A DNA stretch of 64,000 nucleotides from Bryobacteraceae bacterium (GTDB lineage Bacteria; Acidobacteriota; Terriglobia; Bryobacterales; Bryobacteraceae), in NCBI GenBank assembly GCA_030041495.1, contig JASHNT010000015.1, positions 19,710 through 83,709 of the forward strand, written 5' to 3'. The notes below the pieces were generated by a model, which worked only from the letters and a program-made list of their open reading frames with translations, did not search any database and was not told the origin of the DNA. Shown here piece by piece: positions 48,795 through 58,501 of the stretch; positions within the stretch are counted from its first letter, which is position 1, and every line of letters begins with the position of its first letter. A program made the translations under genes and the position numbers.

Positions 48795-48819
48795 GGGAGC
48801 CGGTCTTCAGCCGGCTCCC
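48795..48819. terminator. Hairpin after the VOC gene
   Basis: GGGAGCCGG (48795-48803), loop TCTTCAG, CCGGCTCCC (48811-48819) is a perfect nine-base stem. It has no U-run, so it may not terminate by itself. Confidence 0.45.
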
Positions 48820-48864
48820 TGCAACTTCTCGCGACTTCCCTCCACCCCCCTGCATCTGCTAACC

Positions 48865-48892
48865 TGACCCCTGACGAGCTTCCTCAGGGTCA
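48865..48892 (+). promoter_or_regulatory. Leader hairpin that overlaps the bshC ribosome site
   Basis: TGACCCCTGA (48865-48874) pairs with TCAGGGTCA (48884-48892) apart from one extra C. The right arm contains CAGGG, the best Shine-Dalgarno for the ATG at 48898, so folding would hide it. Confidence 0.35.
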
Positions 48893-48897
48893 CTTTC

Positions 48898-50457
48898 ATG
48901 GAACCGGCCTGTATCCGCCACACCGATCTCCCTGGCGTCTCCAGACTTTTCCTCGATTTCAGCTATCATTTCGATCGGGTTGCCCGTTTTTACCCCCTCA
49001 ATCCCCACGACCCGGCGTCGTTCGCCCCCTCAGCCCGCGCCGTCGATTACCCCGCATCTCGCCGAGCCGCCCTCGTCGCCGCTCTGGAAGCGCAGAACGG
49101 GCCCAGCCCCGCCCTGCGCAAGCTGGCCGACCCCGGAACCGTCGCGGTGGTCGCCGGCCAGCAGGTCGGTCTCTTCTGCGGCCCCGCCTACACCATATAT
49201 AAGGCGCTGACCGCCGTTCGCCTGGCGCGCGACCTCACCGCGCAAGGCATTCCCGCAGTGCCCATCTTCTGGCTGGCTTCGGAAGATCACGATTTTCCGG
49301 AAGTCAGCAACGCCTTCTCCTTCGACCTTTCGCGCCAGCCCGTGCGCTTTTCGATCGACCCTCCCGCCGAAGCCGCCGGCCGGCCCATTCCCGTCGGCGA
49401 TCTGCGCATCGGCCGCGCGCCGGTGGACGAGCTGCGCCATTCTTTGGCCGGCTTCGCTCACGGCGCCGAAATCGCCAGCCTTACCGAGGAATCGTATGCG
49501 CCCGGCGTCACCATGACCCAAGGCTTCCGCGCCCTCCTGCGTCGGCTGCTCCCCGGCATGGATCTGCCCACGCTCGATCCTTTGGATCCCGCGATCCGCG
49601 CCATCGCGAGACCGTTTCTTGATGCAGCCCTTCGGGCGGCGCCGGAACTGAAGGCTGCTCTCCTCGATCGCTGCGCCGATCTCAACGCCGCCGGGTACCA
49701 TTCGCAAGTCCTGGTCGAGCCCAAATCCTCGCTCTTCTTCCTTTTGGAAAATGGTGAGCGCATCGCGCTTCGCCGCAAGGATTCTGAGTTCGCCGCGCTT
49801 GCCGATAGGGCCGCGGAGATTTCTCCCAACGCCCTGCTCCGCCCGGTCATGCAGGATTATCTTCTGCCCACCGCCGCCTTTATCGGGGGCCCCGGCGAGC
49901 TGGCTTATCTCGCCCAGGCGCAAGTACTCTACGATCGCCTGCTGGGCCGCATGCCGGTCGTCCTTGGCCGCGCCAGTTTCACTCTGCTGGAGCCTCGCAC
50001 CTCCAAGCTTCTGGCGCGCTTCGATCTCTCTCTCCCCGATACCCTTGTCCCCGAAAGCTCGCTCCGCGAACGAGTCGCTCAAGCGCTCGTGCCTCCCGCT
50101 CTCGAAGACTCTTTCGTCGATACCGCCGGCGAGCTCGACCACCGCCTCAGCCGCTTGAATGACGAAGTCGAACGTTTCGATCCCACGCTGGCCGACGCTC
50201 TCGCCAAGAGCCGAGCCAAAATCTCCTATCAGCTCGAAAAAATCCGCCGCAAAACCGCTCGTGAAATCCTGCGCCGCGACGCTCAGGCCGTTTCCGGAGC
50301 CGAACATTTGAGCAATCTTTTGTTCCCGCACCGCCATTTGCAGGAGCGCTTCTATTCCATCCTTCCCTTCCTCGCCTCGCATGGCCCTCACCTGGCGAAT
50401 CGGCTGCTGGAAAACGTCAACCTGGCCTGCCCCGATCACCGCGTCATCACCGTCTAA
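48898..50457 (+). CDS. bshC: Bacillithiol biosynthesis cysteine-adding enzyme BshC
   Basis: 519 residues, close to family length. The N-terminal block LPGVSRLFLDFSYHFDRVARFYP is characteristic, as are VAVVAGQQVGLFCGPAYTIYKALTA and PAVPIFWLASEDHDFPEV (about 85-140), the Rossmann-like core. The coiled region DHRLSRLNDEVERFD with RAKISYQLEKIRRKTAREIL near 410-460 and the LFPHRHLQERFYSI end follow the family. BshC is thought to add cysteine to glucosaminyl-malate in the last step of bacillithiol synthesis in the cytoplasm. bshA and bshB are not in the window. CysE, which feeds cysteine, is 4.6 kb away. Confidence 0.94.
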   Translation: MEPACIRHTDLPGVSRLFLDFSYHFDRVARFYPLNPHDPASFAPSARAVDYPASRRAALVAALEAQNGPSPALRKLADPGTVAVVAGQQVGLFCGPAYTIYKALTAVRLARDLTAQGIPAVPIFWLASEDHDFPEVSNAFSFDLSRQPVRFSIDPPAEAAGRPIPVGDLRIGRAPVDELRHSLAGFAHGAEIASLTEESYAPGVTMTQGFRALLRRLLPGMDLPTLDPLDPAIRAIARPFLDAALRAAPELKAALLDRCADLNAAGYHSQVLVEPKSSLFFLLENGERIALRRKDSEFAALADRAAEISPNALLRPVMQDYLLPTAAFIGGPGELAYLAQAQVLYDRLLGRMPVVLGRASFTLLEPRTSKLLARFDLSLPDTLVPESSLRERVAQALVPPALEDSFVDTAGELDHRLSRLNDEVERFDPTLADALAKSRAKISYQLEKIRRKTAREILRRDAQAVSGAEHLSNLLFPHRHLQERFYSILPFLASHGPHLANRLLENVNLACPDHRVITV

Positions 50458-50472
50458 TCCTCCTCTCTAACC

Positions 50473-51240
50473 ATGCACGTCAACCACGTTAAACAAGCCC
50501 TCAAGGAGGGCAAGCTCCAGCTCGGCTGTTCTTTCGCGCAACTGCGCTCGCCCGCCGTTGCCACGATTCTCGGTAAGGCCGGCCTCGATTGGTGCTATCT
50601 CGACTCCGAGCACGGCCCCTTCGATCTTGAAACCCTCCAGGATCTCTGCCGCGCCTCCATCGCCGCCGGAATGGCGCCCATCGTCCGCATTGCGGACGTG
50701 CAATATCATCTGGTCGCGCGCACTCTGGATTGCGGAGCCATGGGGATCCTGCTGCCGCGCATCGAATCGGCGGAGGTTCTGGCCCGCGCCGCGAGCTGGA
50801 CTTTCTTCCCGCCCAAAGGCATTCGCGGCTTCGGCTTCACCCAGCACAACGTCGATTACGAACCCGTTACGATCCCGCAAATCATCCAGCATTCCAACGA
50901 CAACACCATGCTGGTTTTCCAGATCGAGACCCAGGCCGCGCTCGACCGCCGGGATGAGCTCGTCTCAGTTCCGGGCGTCGACGCCGTCATGGTCGGCCCC
51001 GCCGATCTCTCCATCTCGCTCGGCATTCCCGGCCAATTCGAACATCCCAAACTGATCGAAGCCATCGACAAAATCATCGAGAGCTGCGGCAAGTACGGCG
51101 TCGCCCCCGGCCTCCACATGCGCCGCCTAGACCTCGCTAAATTCTGGCGCGACCGCGGCATGCGCTTCTTAAGCACGGGCGGCGACGCGCTGTTCCTCTA
51201 CGACAAAGCCTCGGAAGCCGTGAAAACGCTTCGGGGATAG
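50473..51240 (+). CDS. HpcH/HpaI-family class II aldolase
   Basis: 255 residues. YLDSEHGPFDLETL carries the base His and the metal-linked Glu region; LGCSFAQLRSPAVATILG is the start, CGAMGILLPRIESAEV is the third block, PPKGIRGFG the fourth, and FQIETQAALDRRDEL and VDAVMVGPADLSISLG the metal-ligand region. This family cleaves 2-keto-3-deoxy or 4-hydroxy-2-oxo acids to pyruvate and an aldehyde. Within a window that also has an FAH hydrolase and HpaB it might serve homoprotocatechuate breakdown, but those genes are 10 kb away. It begins 15 bases after bshC and is probably cotranscribed. Confidence 0.9.
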   Translation: MHVNHVKQALKEGKLQLGCSFAQLRSPAVATILGKAGLDWCYLDSEHGPFDLETLQDLCRASIAAGMAPIVRIADVQYHLVARTLDCGAMGILLPRIESAEVLARAASWTFFPPKGIRGFGFTQHNVDYEPVTIPQIIQHSNDNTMLVFQIETQAALDRRDELVSVPGVDAVMVGPADLSISLGIPGQFEHPKLIEAIDKIIESCGKYGVAPGLHMRRLDLAKFWRDRGMRFLSTGGDALFLYDKASEAVKTLRG

Positions 51241-51262
51241 GCAGCCGAGTCTCCACGCTCCA

Positions 51263-52234
51263 CTACTTGGGCGCCGGAGCCTGATATGTGATCCCCACCG
51301 ACCATGCCTTGAAATTATTGACCGTCGTCTGCAGCGTCGTCGCGCTGTCGATGTAAGTCTAGGAAGGCCCGAAGGCGCGCGACACCGTAACCCTGACCAC
51401 TCCGTTAATCAGGATGCCCGCGGAAATCTGACCGAGGCCGTTGCTCACCTGGTCGCCGAAACCGTACTCCCGCGCGTAATCGTGCGACGTGTAGCTATAG
51501 CCGTAGCTGCCTCCCAGGAAAATCGCGCCCGCAAAATCGCTGGAGTCACTCGCCAGATTGGTCGAATTGTACTGAAGATACCCCTCCACCTGCGCACTGC
51601 TGTGCGATGGCGGTGAATTCACGTTCACGTTGCTTCCCGCGGTGAAGTTCTGCAAGTCGATTCCTGCCCTGGCGATGCCGTCCACAATCATGCCGAATCC
51701 TCCCGCCGATCCCAGCCTGTCCGCGCCTACTGCCAGGATCGGATAGAGCGCGGAAGAAAATGCAGTGCCCCCGTACAGCATGTTTTGCGCCGCCTGAGCC
51801 GCTGCCGTCGATCCCAAAGTGGGCATTACGCCAGAGCTTACCGTCGCTGCGCTCCACGGTCCTGCCTGCACATTGGTCCCGGCCGTCACCTGCATCCCGC
51901 TTGTGAAGTTCAACGTTGCCAAGTCCGCTGAAACCGTCGCAGCCCCGGATGCTCCGTTGTAAATCGACTTGATTTGATCGAAAAAGGAAGCGGGTCCGGC
52001 CATGCCGTAAAAGGCGTTAATGTTCGCCGCTGTTCCCGCCCCGTAGTTCATGCAATCGTATCGCGTCGGAAACAACCAGCAGTTCCTTCCCGACACAGCC
52101 GAGGGCAAAGAGGCGCCGGGTTTAGGGTCCCCACCCGGCCGGTGAATCGGAACCCGCGTCGTCTGCGCATCGCAATATCCGCCGGCGGCAATCAAGCACA
52201 AGGCGACCGTCAAACAAATCGGCGTGGGCTCCAT
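51263..52234 (-). pseudogene. Surface-type beta-rich protein interrupted by an amber stop
   Basis: From the ATG at 52234 the frame encodes a signal peptide (ending YCDAQ) and 291 residues to a TAG at 51361-51359. The same frame continues without a break for 31 more codons (TYIDSATTLQTTVNNFKAW and SVGITYQAPAPK) to another TAG at 51265-51263. A short Gly/Ser-rich body (GSYGYSYTSHDYAREYGFG) and the WSVGITYQ end look like outer-membrane or secreted beta proteins. The first TAG falls where CAG (Gln) would fit the flow AFGPS-stop-TYIDS, so one base change could have shortened the protein. No family is recognised. The short product may still be functional. Confidence 0.6.
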
Positions 52235-52376
52235 GGCGCCAATACACTAATGCGCCCGCTCACCCTATAACTGAAGGCCAAGAGCAAAATGCGCTGAAAC
52301 CAACGGAGTTAAGGCGGAAGGAACAAACGAACTGTCGCTCCGGCTTGGAGCCGTCCCAATCGACCCAGAGAAACGC

Positions 52377-55034
52377 CTACGCCCCAGCCCCTCTCGCGGC
52401 AAGCTGCCGCAACACATACGGCAAGATCCCGCCGTTGCGGTAATACTCCGCCTCCACTGGCGTGTCGATCCGCGCCCGAGCCTCGAACGTCTTCCCGTCC
52501 GCGCTCACCCGAACGCGAGTCTTCCCACACGAATCCACGGCCGCCGGAATTCCCTCGATCTTGAACGACTCGAATCCCGTCAACCCCAGCGACTCGCGAT
52601 TCTGCCCGTCGACAAACTCGAGCGGCAGCACGCCCATGCCCACCAGATTCGACCGGTGAATCCGCTCGAAGCTCTCAGCAATAACCGCGCGCACGCCCAG
52701 CAGCAGCACCCCCTTCGCCGCCCAGTCGCGCGACGATCCGCTGCCATACTCCTTGCCCGCGATAATCAGCAGCGGAGTCCCTTCCGTTCTGTACTTCACC
52801 GAGGCGTCGTAGATGAACATCTTCTCGCCCGTCGGCACGTACGTCGTCCATCCACCCTCGGTCCCGGGAGCCATCTGGTTCCGCAGCCGGATATTCGCCA
52901 AAGTCCCGCGGGTCATTACCTCATGATTCCCGCGCCGCGCCCCATACGAATTGAAATCCGCCTGCTTCACTCCTAGCGACAGTAAATATTTCCCCGCCGG
53001 ACTGTCCTTCGCGATGTTCCCCGCCGGTGAAATGTGATCCGTGGTGATCGAATCGCCCAACACCGCCAGGCAGCGCAGCCCTCCCATATCCTTCACGAAC
53101 GTCGCCGGATCAACCATCTCATCAAAGTACGGGGCCCGCTTGATGTACGTCGACGCGTCGTCCCACGCATACTGCTCGCCCTGCGGGACCTTGATTCCGT
53201 TCCACTGCGCGTCGCCGGCAAAAACTTCTGAATATTCCTTCGCAAACATCTCGCGCTTTACCGATTTCTGAACCGCGGCTTGAATTTCCACATTTGTCGG
53301 CCAGATTTCGCGCAAATACACGTCTTCCCCATTCCGATCCTGCCCTAATGGTTCATGCACCAGATCGACGTCCACACGCCCGGCGAGCGCGTATGCCACC
53401 ACCAAGGGCGGTGACGCCAGATAGTTCGCCTTCACCAGCGGATTCACTCGCCCCTCGAAATTCCGGTTCCCCGAAAGTACCGCAGCCACTGTCAGATTCT
53501 CTTTCGTGACCGCCGCGGCCACTTCATCCGGCAAAGGCCCGCTGTTGCCGATGCAGGTCGTGCATCCGTATCCCACCAGGTTGAACTTCAATGCCTCGAG
53601 CGCCGGCATCAACCCGGCGTCCTCCAAATAATCCATCACCACTTTCGACCCCGGCGCAAGGCTGGTCTTCACCCACGGCTTGCTGGTCAATCCCCGTTCC
53701 ACCGCCTTCTTCGCCAGCAACCCCGCCGCTACCAGCACGCTCGGGTTCGACGTGTTCGTGCAGCTCGTAATCGCCGCGATCACCACGCTGCCGTCCTGGA
53801 TCTTGGCGCGCGACCCGTTGGTTCCGATCTCCGCCGTCTTCGGAGCCCCGCCCAGCCCACTCAAGAAATTCTGCTTCACATCCGGCAAATTGATCCGATC
53901 CTGCGGCCGCTTCGGACCCGCCAACGAAGGCACCACCTGCGACAAGTCCAAAGCCAACGTATCCGAATACACCGGCTCCGCCGCACCGTCCACGCGAAAT
54001 AATCCTTGCTCCTTGGCGTACGCTTCCACCAGCGCGATCTGCTCCGCCGGACGGTTCGTCATTCGCAAATAATCCAGCGACGCATGATCGATCGGAAACA
54101 CGCCGATCGTCGCGCCATATTCCGGAGCCATGTTCGCGATGGTCGCGCGATCCGCCAGGCTCAGCGCACCTACTCCGTCGCCATAAAATTCGACGAACTT
54201 GCCGACCACTCCCTTCTTTCGCAACATCTGAGTGACCATCAACACCAGGTCCGTCGCCGTCGCGCCTTCAGGCAATCTTCCGGTGAGTTTGAACCCGACC
54301 ACCGCCGGCAGCAGCATCGTCGCAGGCTGCCCCAGCATGCACGCCTCGGCCTCGATTCCACCTACTCCCCAACCCACTACGCCGAGTCCATTAATCATGG
54401 TGGTGTGCGAATCCGTCCCGACCACCGTATCCGGATACGCCGCGCCATCTTTGTGAAACACCACCGGCGCGAGGTATTCCAAATTCACCTGGTGCACGAT
54501 CCCCGTGTCCGGAGGCACGGCGCGGAAATCCTTGAACGCCGATTGCCCCCACTTCAGAAATGCGTAGCGTTCGCGATTGCGCTGGTACTCAAGCAACGCG
54601 TTCGCCGCGAAAGCGCCCTTGTTCCCGAACTGATCCACTTGCACCGAATGGTCGATCACCAGATCCACCGGAATCAGGGGATTCGCCTTCTTCGGATCCG
54701 AGCCCATCTTGTGCAGCGCGTCGCGCATCGCCGCCAAATCCACCACGCACGGCACGCCCGTGAAATCCTGCAACAGCACCCGCGCCGGCCGGAAATTGAT
54801 CTCGCGCGCCACGGCCGAGGGATCCCACTTCGCCACGTACTCGATGTCGCTTGCCTTCACGGTCGAGCCGTCCTCAAACCGCAGCAGATTTTCCAGCAAA
54901 ATCTTGATCGAATACGGAATCCGCTCCAGCTTTGCGATTCCCACCTTCTCGAGTGCCGCCAGGCGCCGGACTTTATAGGTCCGCCCACCAACTTGGAGTT
55001 CGCCCGCGGAGCCAAAGGAGTTCTGAATGGTCAT
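52377..55034 (-). CDS. acnA: Aconitate hydratase A
   Basis: 885 residues, the AcnA/IRP1-type length. The three cluster-binding Cys are in [11 protein letters not shown] and [37 protein letters not shown] and [10 protein letters not shown] are near the N-terminus, [25 protein letters not shown] is the hinge region and [37 protein letters not shown] is the swivelling C-terminal domain. It interconverts citrate and isocitrate in the citric acid cycle. It is divergent from cysE with 53 bases between starts. The ORF and gene order give no sign of damage. Confidence 0.97.
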   Translation of the reverse strand: MTIQNSFGSAGELQVGGRTYKVRRLAALEKVGIAKLERIPYSIKILLENLLRFEDGSTVKASDIEYVAKWDPSAVAREINFRPARVLLQDFTGVPCVVDLAAMRDALHKMGSDPKKANPLIPVDLVIDHSVQVDQFGNKGAFAANALLEYQRNRERYAFLKWGQSAFKDFRAVPPDTGIVHQVNLEYLAPVVFHKDGAAYPDTVVGTDSHTTMINGLGVVGWGVGGIEAEACMLGQPATMLLPAVVGFKLTGRLPEGATATDLVLMVTQMLRKKGVVGKFVEFYGDGVGALSLADRATIANMAPEYGATIGVFPIDHASLDYLRMTNRPAEQIALVEAYAKEQGLFRVDGAAEPVYSDTLALDLSQVVPSLAGPKRPQDRINLPDVKQNFLSGLGGAPKTAEIGTNGSRAKIQDGSVVIAAITSCTNTSNPSVLVAAGLLAKKAVERGLTSKPWVKTSLAPGSKVVMDYLEDAGLMPALEALKFNLVGYGCTTCIGNSGPLPDEVAAAVTKENLTVAAVLSGNRNFEGRVNPLVKANYLASPPLVVAYALAGRVDVDLVHEPLGQDRNGEDVYLREIWPTNVEIQAAVQKSVKREMFAKEYSEVFAGDAQWNGIKVPQGEQYAWDDASTYIKRAPYFDEMVDPATFVKDMGGLRCLAVLGDSITTDHISPAGNIAKDSPAGKYLLSLGVKQADFNSYGARRGNHEVMTRGTLANIRLRNQMAPGTEGGWTTYVPTGEKMFIYDASVKYRTEGTPLLIIAGKEYGSGSSRDWAAKGVLLLGVRAVIAESFERIHRSNLVGMGVLPLEFVDGQNRESLGLTGFESFKIEGIPAAVDSCGKTRVRVSADGKTFEARARIDTPVEAEYYRNGGILPYVLRQLAARGAGA

Positions 55035-55087
55035 GGATACTGTTATTGTAACTGCTAGGTGACAACGCCCACATCGGGGCGGCGCTG

Positions 55088-55735
55088 ATGTTTCGGACAG
55101 TACGCGAACAGATCGACACCGTTTTTCGCCGCGACCCTGCCGCGCGCAGCGTGCTGGAGATCATTCTGTGCTACCCCGGCTTCCACGCCATTCTGCTGCA
55201 TCGCCTGGCCCACCGTGTTTATGGTGCCGGCTGGTTCACTCTCGCCCGCATGGTCAGCCAACTCTCCCGCACTCTCACCGGCATCGAAATCCACCCCGGA
55301 GCCGCAATCGGACGCCGTTTCTTCATCGACCATGGCATGGGGGTGGTGATCGGCGAAACTTCGGAGATCGGCGACGACGTCCTGCTATATCAAGGCGTCA
55401 CTCTCGGCGGCACCGGCAAGGAGCACGGCAAGCGTCACCCCACCATCGGCAACGGAGTGGTCATTGGCACCGGCGCGAAAATCCTCGGCAACATTCGCAT
55501 CGGCGATTTCGCCAAAGTCGGAGCGGGTTCCGTGGTTGTGCGCTCCGTGCCCGATCATTCCACCGTGGTCGGCGTGCCCGGCCGCGTCGTTGGTGGCGCG
55601 GAAACGGATCCCCTGGAGCACGGCAATCTTCCCGACCCCGAAGGCCAGGCCATCGATGATCTTTCCCGCCGCGTTGCGCAGCTCGAAAACTTGGTACGGA
55701 CGTTAGCCGATGAAAAATCTACGACGAAGCGTTAG
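55088..55735 (+). CDS. cysE: Serine O-acetyltransferase
   Basis: 215 residues, the short EpsC-like form of CysE. The helical N-terminus ends before [42 protein letters not shown], where the hexapeptide-repeat left-handed helix starts. The active His residues lie in FIDHGMG and in [23 protein letters not shown]. It acetylates serine with acetyl-CoA, the first committed step of cysteine synthesis. The next gene starts 26 bases before this stop, a sizeable overlap that suggests co-expression. The acnA gene is divergent. Cysteine made here could also feed BshC. Confidence 0.93.
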   Translation: MFRTVREQIDTVFRRDPAARSVLEIILCYPGFHAILLHRLAHRVYGAGWFTLARMVSQLSRTLTGIEIHPGAAIGRRFFIDHGMGVVIGETSEIGDDVLLYQGVTLGGTGKEHGKRHPTIGNGVVIGTGAKILGNIRIGDFAKVGAGSVVVRSVPDHSTVVGVPGRVVGGAETDPLEHGNLPDPEGQAIDDLSRRVAQLENLVRTLADEKSTTKR

Positions 55736-56285
55736 CCTCTTATTCTTCGCAGCCGTCTCCGTGCTGGCCGCGGATACGTCCTTCTACATCGCTCCTTGCA
55801 CCGACCCAGCCACCGGCTGCGAGCCTGGTGATCTCGACCTCGCCCGCTGGGCCTTGCAGTCCTGGCAGAAAGCCTCTCAGGGCAAACTGCATTTCGTCGA
55901 GACCAAGAATGAATCGAGCGCCCTCTTCCGCTTCGTCTGGGCGAGTCCCGAAGGCGGTCTCTTTGGCGAGACCGTCCCCATTGATGTTAGCGGCAAGCCC
56001 GGCGCGCGCATCTTCATCGTCAACCAGACGCAGGGCCTCACGGATCATTTGCTACGGGACACCATCGTCTACCTGACCTGCCTTCACGAATCCGGCCACG
56101 CGCTCGGCCTTTCGCACACGGATCAGTTCGCCGACATCATGTACTACTTCGGCTACGGCGGCGACATCAACGAATACTTCGGCCGCTATCGGCGCAAGCT
56201 CTCGACGCGCGACGATATCCGCAACAACTCCGGCCTCTCGCCCGCCGACATCCAGCGCCTGCTCGCCATAATCGCCAAACGCTGA
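55710..56285 (+). CDS. Secreted matrixin-like metalloprotease
   Basis: 191 residues with a signal peptide (ending SVLAAD). The metzincin zinc motif is complete: [12 protein letters not shown] gives His126, Glu127, His130 and His136. Met144 in [11 protein letters not shown] makes the Met-turn. [19 protein letters not shown] is a typical metzincin N-terminal strand-helix. The length is that of a bare catalytic domain without a propeptide. It should be an active secreted zinc peptidase. Its ATG lies within the 3' end of cysE (26-base overlap), which may couple the two. The 190 bases after it contain no gene I can identify. Confidence 0.88.
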   Translation: MKNLRRSVSLLFFAAVSVLAADTSFYIAPCTDPATGCEPGDLDLARWALQSWQKASQGKLHFVETKNESSALFRFVWASPEGGLFGETVPIDVSGKPGARIFIVNQTQGLTDHLLRDTIVYLTCLHESGHALGLSHTDQFADIMYYFGYGGDINEYFGRYRRKLSTRDDIRNNSGLSPADIQRLLAIIAKR

Positions 56286-56475
56286 CCATCTGCGGTCAAA
56301 GCCGTCCACACCAGCGCCGAGAGATGTCAAAACTCTATCAGTTGGCCGGCAATCTGCCGCGGGAACAGCTTTACGCAGACCTTCAATGCTCACTTTCATC
56401 TGGGCCACAGTCGCGCCTGGAATTGCGGCGACCGAATCGATAAGCCGCCCTTCGGATTCTCGGTGCGCTAACACG

Positions 56476-56976
56476 CTACGCGAAAACAGCTTCCGCCCCG
56501 TGAGCCTCAGCCCCTTCCAACTTGAGCAGAGCCTCCTTCACCCTTAGTCCTCCGCCGAACCCTCCCAGCTTCCCTCCCGCCGCGATCACCCGATGGCAGG
56601 GAATCACAATCGGAATCCGGTTCTTCCCGTTCGCCGACCCCGCCGCGCGCGATGCCTTCGGATTACCCACGCGCCGTGCCAGCTCACCGTAGGAAATCGT
56701 CTCGCCGTACGGGATCTCCTGCAGCGCGCGCCAAACCGTCTGCTGGAACTCCGTCCCTTCCACGGCCAGAGGCAAATCGAACTCCCGCCTCCGTCCAGCG
56801 AAGTATTCGTGCAATTGCTCCACCGTCTGCGCCACCGGGCCCGTCGCCGATTCCACCCATCCTCGCTCCGGCCTCGCCGCCTTGCCGTTCCGGGGGAAAA
56901 AGATATACCGCAGGGCCTCGTTGTCTCCCGCAATCAACAGCGGCCCCACCGGGCTCTGATACACGCAGTAGTTCAT
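56476..56976 (-). CDS. ogt: Methylated-DNA-protein-cysteine methyltransferase
   Basis: 166 residues, the size of Ogt. The acceptor is Cys127 in IPIVIPCHRVIAAGGKLGGFGGGLRVKEALLKLEG. The helix-turn-helix before it, FQQTVWRALQEIPYGETISYGELA, and the NPKASRAAGSANGKN loop with its Arg finger are intact. Ogt removes methyl from O6-methylguanine in one suicide transfer. Its start overlaps the stop of the upstream gene by four bases (ATGA at 56973-56976), so it is translated from the same transcript. Confidence 0.94.
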   Translation of the reverse strand: MNYCVYQSPVGPLLIAGDNEALRYIFFPRNGKAARPERGWVESATGPVAQTVEQLHEYFAGRRREFDLPLAVEGTEFQQTVWRALQEIPYGETISYGELARRVGNPKASRAAGSANGKNRIPIVIPCHRVIAAGGKLGGFGGGLRVKEALLKLEGAEAHGAEAVFA

Positions 56977-57650
56977 AGTTCCAATTTGCCCTTGTACATC
57001 ATGTCCTTCAAAGGGAATTTTGCCTTAAACTCCAAAGGACCCAACTTGGTGGTAAACGTGATTTCTTTATGCGCCATCTTGATCGGGTCCAAGCGCGAGA
57101 AATAGAACCACTCGCCGTCCTTCTGCGGCTGAATGTGATCCAGGTAGATCGGGCTATCGCCCTTGCGTTCCAGCTTGGTGTACGTGCGTAGCATCTCGAC
57201 GCGCTGCTCTTCGGCCGACGCGGCCTCATCCGGTTCCGGTTTGGCAGCGTCCGGGTAAGTGCCGATCAATCCGATAATGTAGAAGTCCTTCGCTCCGTCC
57301 GGCGTGCTTTTTTGCGCGGCGCATACCGGCTTGGCCGATTCCCAGACCACCGCCGCGTGATACGTTCCGCCCTCATTTTTGGCCGCGCCCGCGCCTTCAT
57401 AGATGACGCGTGAGCCCGGGGCGACCGCTCCGCCGTACAAGTACCCTCCCGCGCCGCCGGGTCCGCCATTGAAGTTGATCGCCGCCTTCTGCGCCCAGGG
57501 CGAATTGTTGAGCAACTGATCGATCTCGTCCTTGGACCAGTTCTCGGGAAACTTGTCGTCCCAGAACTCCTTCGCTGCCGCGGCCCACACGCCCGCCGCT
57601 CCCGCCAAACCCATCGCCGCTATCGCGCTACGCCGCGTTATTCCGCTCAC
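56973..57650 (-). CDS. Exported acidobacterial protein of unknown function
   Basis: 225 residues. MSGITRRSAIAAMGLAGAAGVW has twin Arg residues, and is probably a Tat-type signal. After it come KEFWDDKFPENWSKDEIDQLLNNSPWAQKA, a stretch repeated in other acidobacterial exported proteins, a glycine-rich segment (NGGPGGAGGYLYGGA) and TFTTKLGPLEFKAKFPLKDMMYKGKLEL at the end. I do not recognise a family with known function. It overlaps ogt by four bases, an unexpected pairing for a repair enzyme. Regulation is unknown. Confidence 0.65.
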   Translation of the reverse strand: MSGITRRSAIAAMGLAGAAGVWAAAAKEFWDDKFPENWSKDEIDQLLNNSPWAQKAAINFNGGPGGAGGYLYGGAVAPGSRVIYEGAGAAKNEGGTYHAAVVWESAKPVCAAQKSTPDGAKDFYIIGLIGTYPDAAKPEPDEAASAEEQRVEMLRTYTKLERKGDSPIYLDHIQPQKDGEWFYFSRLDPIKMAHKEITFTTKLGPLEFKAKFPLKDMMYKGKLEL

Positions 57651-57696
57651 GCCTCCATTTTACGCTCGCCGGCACACCACCCGTTCGGGCGATACC

Positions 57697-57894
57697 TCAT
57701 CTCTTCGGCGGCATTGCTGGGGCGTCGACCGCGCCCCGAGGAGCCATCATTTCCACCACCGCGTCCTGGGCGAGCCTTTTCCAATTCGCAGCGTTCCTCC
57801 AAAAGTGGCAACTGCCCATCCCCGCGGAGTGGAAAGAGACGAGTGCGGCAACCGGCCACGCGACCAGAAACATGCTCAAAGCGAAGCTCTTCAT
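57697..57894 (-). CDS. Possible 65-residue secreted protein
   Basis: From the ATG at 57894, with CAGGAG four bases upstream, the frame encodes MKSFALSMFLVAWPVAALVSF, a signal-like hydrophobic start, and a short mature part with GMGSCHFWRNAANWKRLAQD. The Cys-His-Phe-Trp order and Ala-rich helix have no match I can name. It lies between the exported protein ending at 56973 and the GNAT, on the same strand. The small size and good ribosome site support it; the chance of a spurious frame remains. Confidence 0.45.
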   Translation of the reverse strand: MKSFALSMFLVAWPVAALVSFHSAGMGSCHFWRNAANWKRLAQDAVVEMMAPRGAVDAPAMPPKR

Positions 57895-57999
57895 AGTCTC
57901 CTGCACTTTGAATTATGGGATAGGGCACAACCGGTTGTAACTGGGCGGCACGTTCCAAACGCTGCGGGAAAATCCCTTAGAACCGTCCAGGGCGCCGCG

Positions 58000-58470
58000 T
58001 CACGCCAGCGTTTTTCCGAAACAGATGCTCGTGTCCGGCGATGACACGTACTCGCCAAACAAGGGGATTCGCGCGTACCCCGCCGCCTCATACATCCCGA
58101 TCGCAGGCTCCAGACGTGTTCCCGTCTCCAGCACGATCCTGGTTACACCGAGCAGCCGAGCCTCGCACTCCAGGGCTTCGAGCAGCGCACGCCCGATGCC
58201 GCGGCCGCGCACCGAAGGGTCCACGTACATCCGCTTGAGTTCGGCAGTCGCCGCATCGATCCGCCGCACCGCGCCGCAGCCGGCCGCCGCACCATCCAAG
58301 TAAGCGATCAGGAAAGCGCCGCCGCCCCCCGTTACTTGCGCCTGGTTGAGCGAGAAATGCGTAGCGCCCGGCTCGGGAAACGCCCCCGTGAGTTCCGCAT
58401 TCAGCGCGGCAATCAGCCGGATTCCGTCTGGCGACGTCAACGTGCTATGGCGGATTTCTACGCTTGGCAC
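58000..58470 (-). CDS. GNAT-family N-acetyltransferase
   Basis: 156 residues from a GTG at 58470; a TTG at 58515 is a longer alternative. IAYLDGAAAGCGAVRRIDAATAELKRMYVDPSVRGRGIGRALLEALE is the acetyl-CoA-binding core: the beta-bulge strand, then the RGRGIG pyrophosphate loop. ILETGTRLEPAIGMYEAAGY-like text (VLETGTRLEPAIGMYEAAGY) follows. It transfers acetyl to an unknown amine. The C-terminus reads SSPDTSICFGKTLA. The start position is uncertain because the upstream surface gene ends at 58502. Confidence 0.85.
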   Translation of the reverse strand: MPSVEIRHSTLTSPDGIRLIAALNAELTGAFPEPGATHFSLNQAQVTGGGGAFLIAYLDGAAAGCGAVRRIDAATAELKRMYVDPSVRGRGIGRALLEALECEARLLGVTRIVLETGTRLEPAIGMYEAAGYARIPLFGEYVSSPDTSICFGKTLA

Positions 58471-58501
58471 ACTCCCGATGATACAGCCAAAAAACGAAGC
58501 C

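Noticed and set aside
49030..50439. 469-codon minus-strand frame opposite bshC
   Set aside because: BshC motifs settle the coding strand.
21843..52234. Reassignment of TAG to an amino acid
   Set aside because: In-frame TAGs occur in three damaged genes, but TAG also ends intact genes normally (for example at 11717, 18979, 30183 and 51240), so decay is the simpler reading.
56286..56475. Possible remnant of a barrel C-terminus after the matrixin gene
   Set aside because: A plus-strand stretch ends in FGFSVR, but it is too short and has no consistent frame to support a gene.
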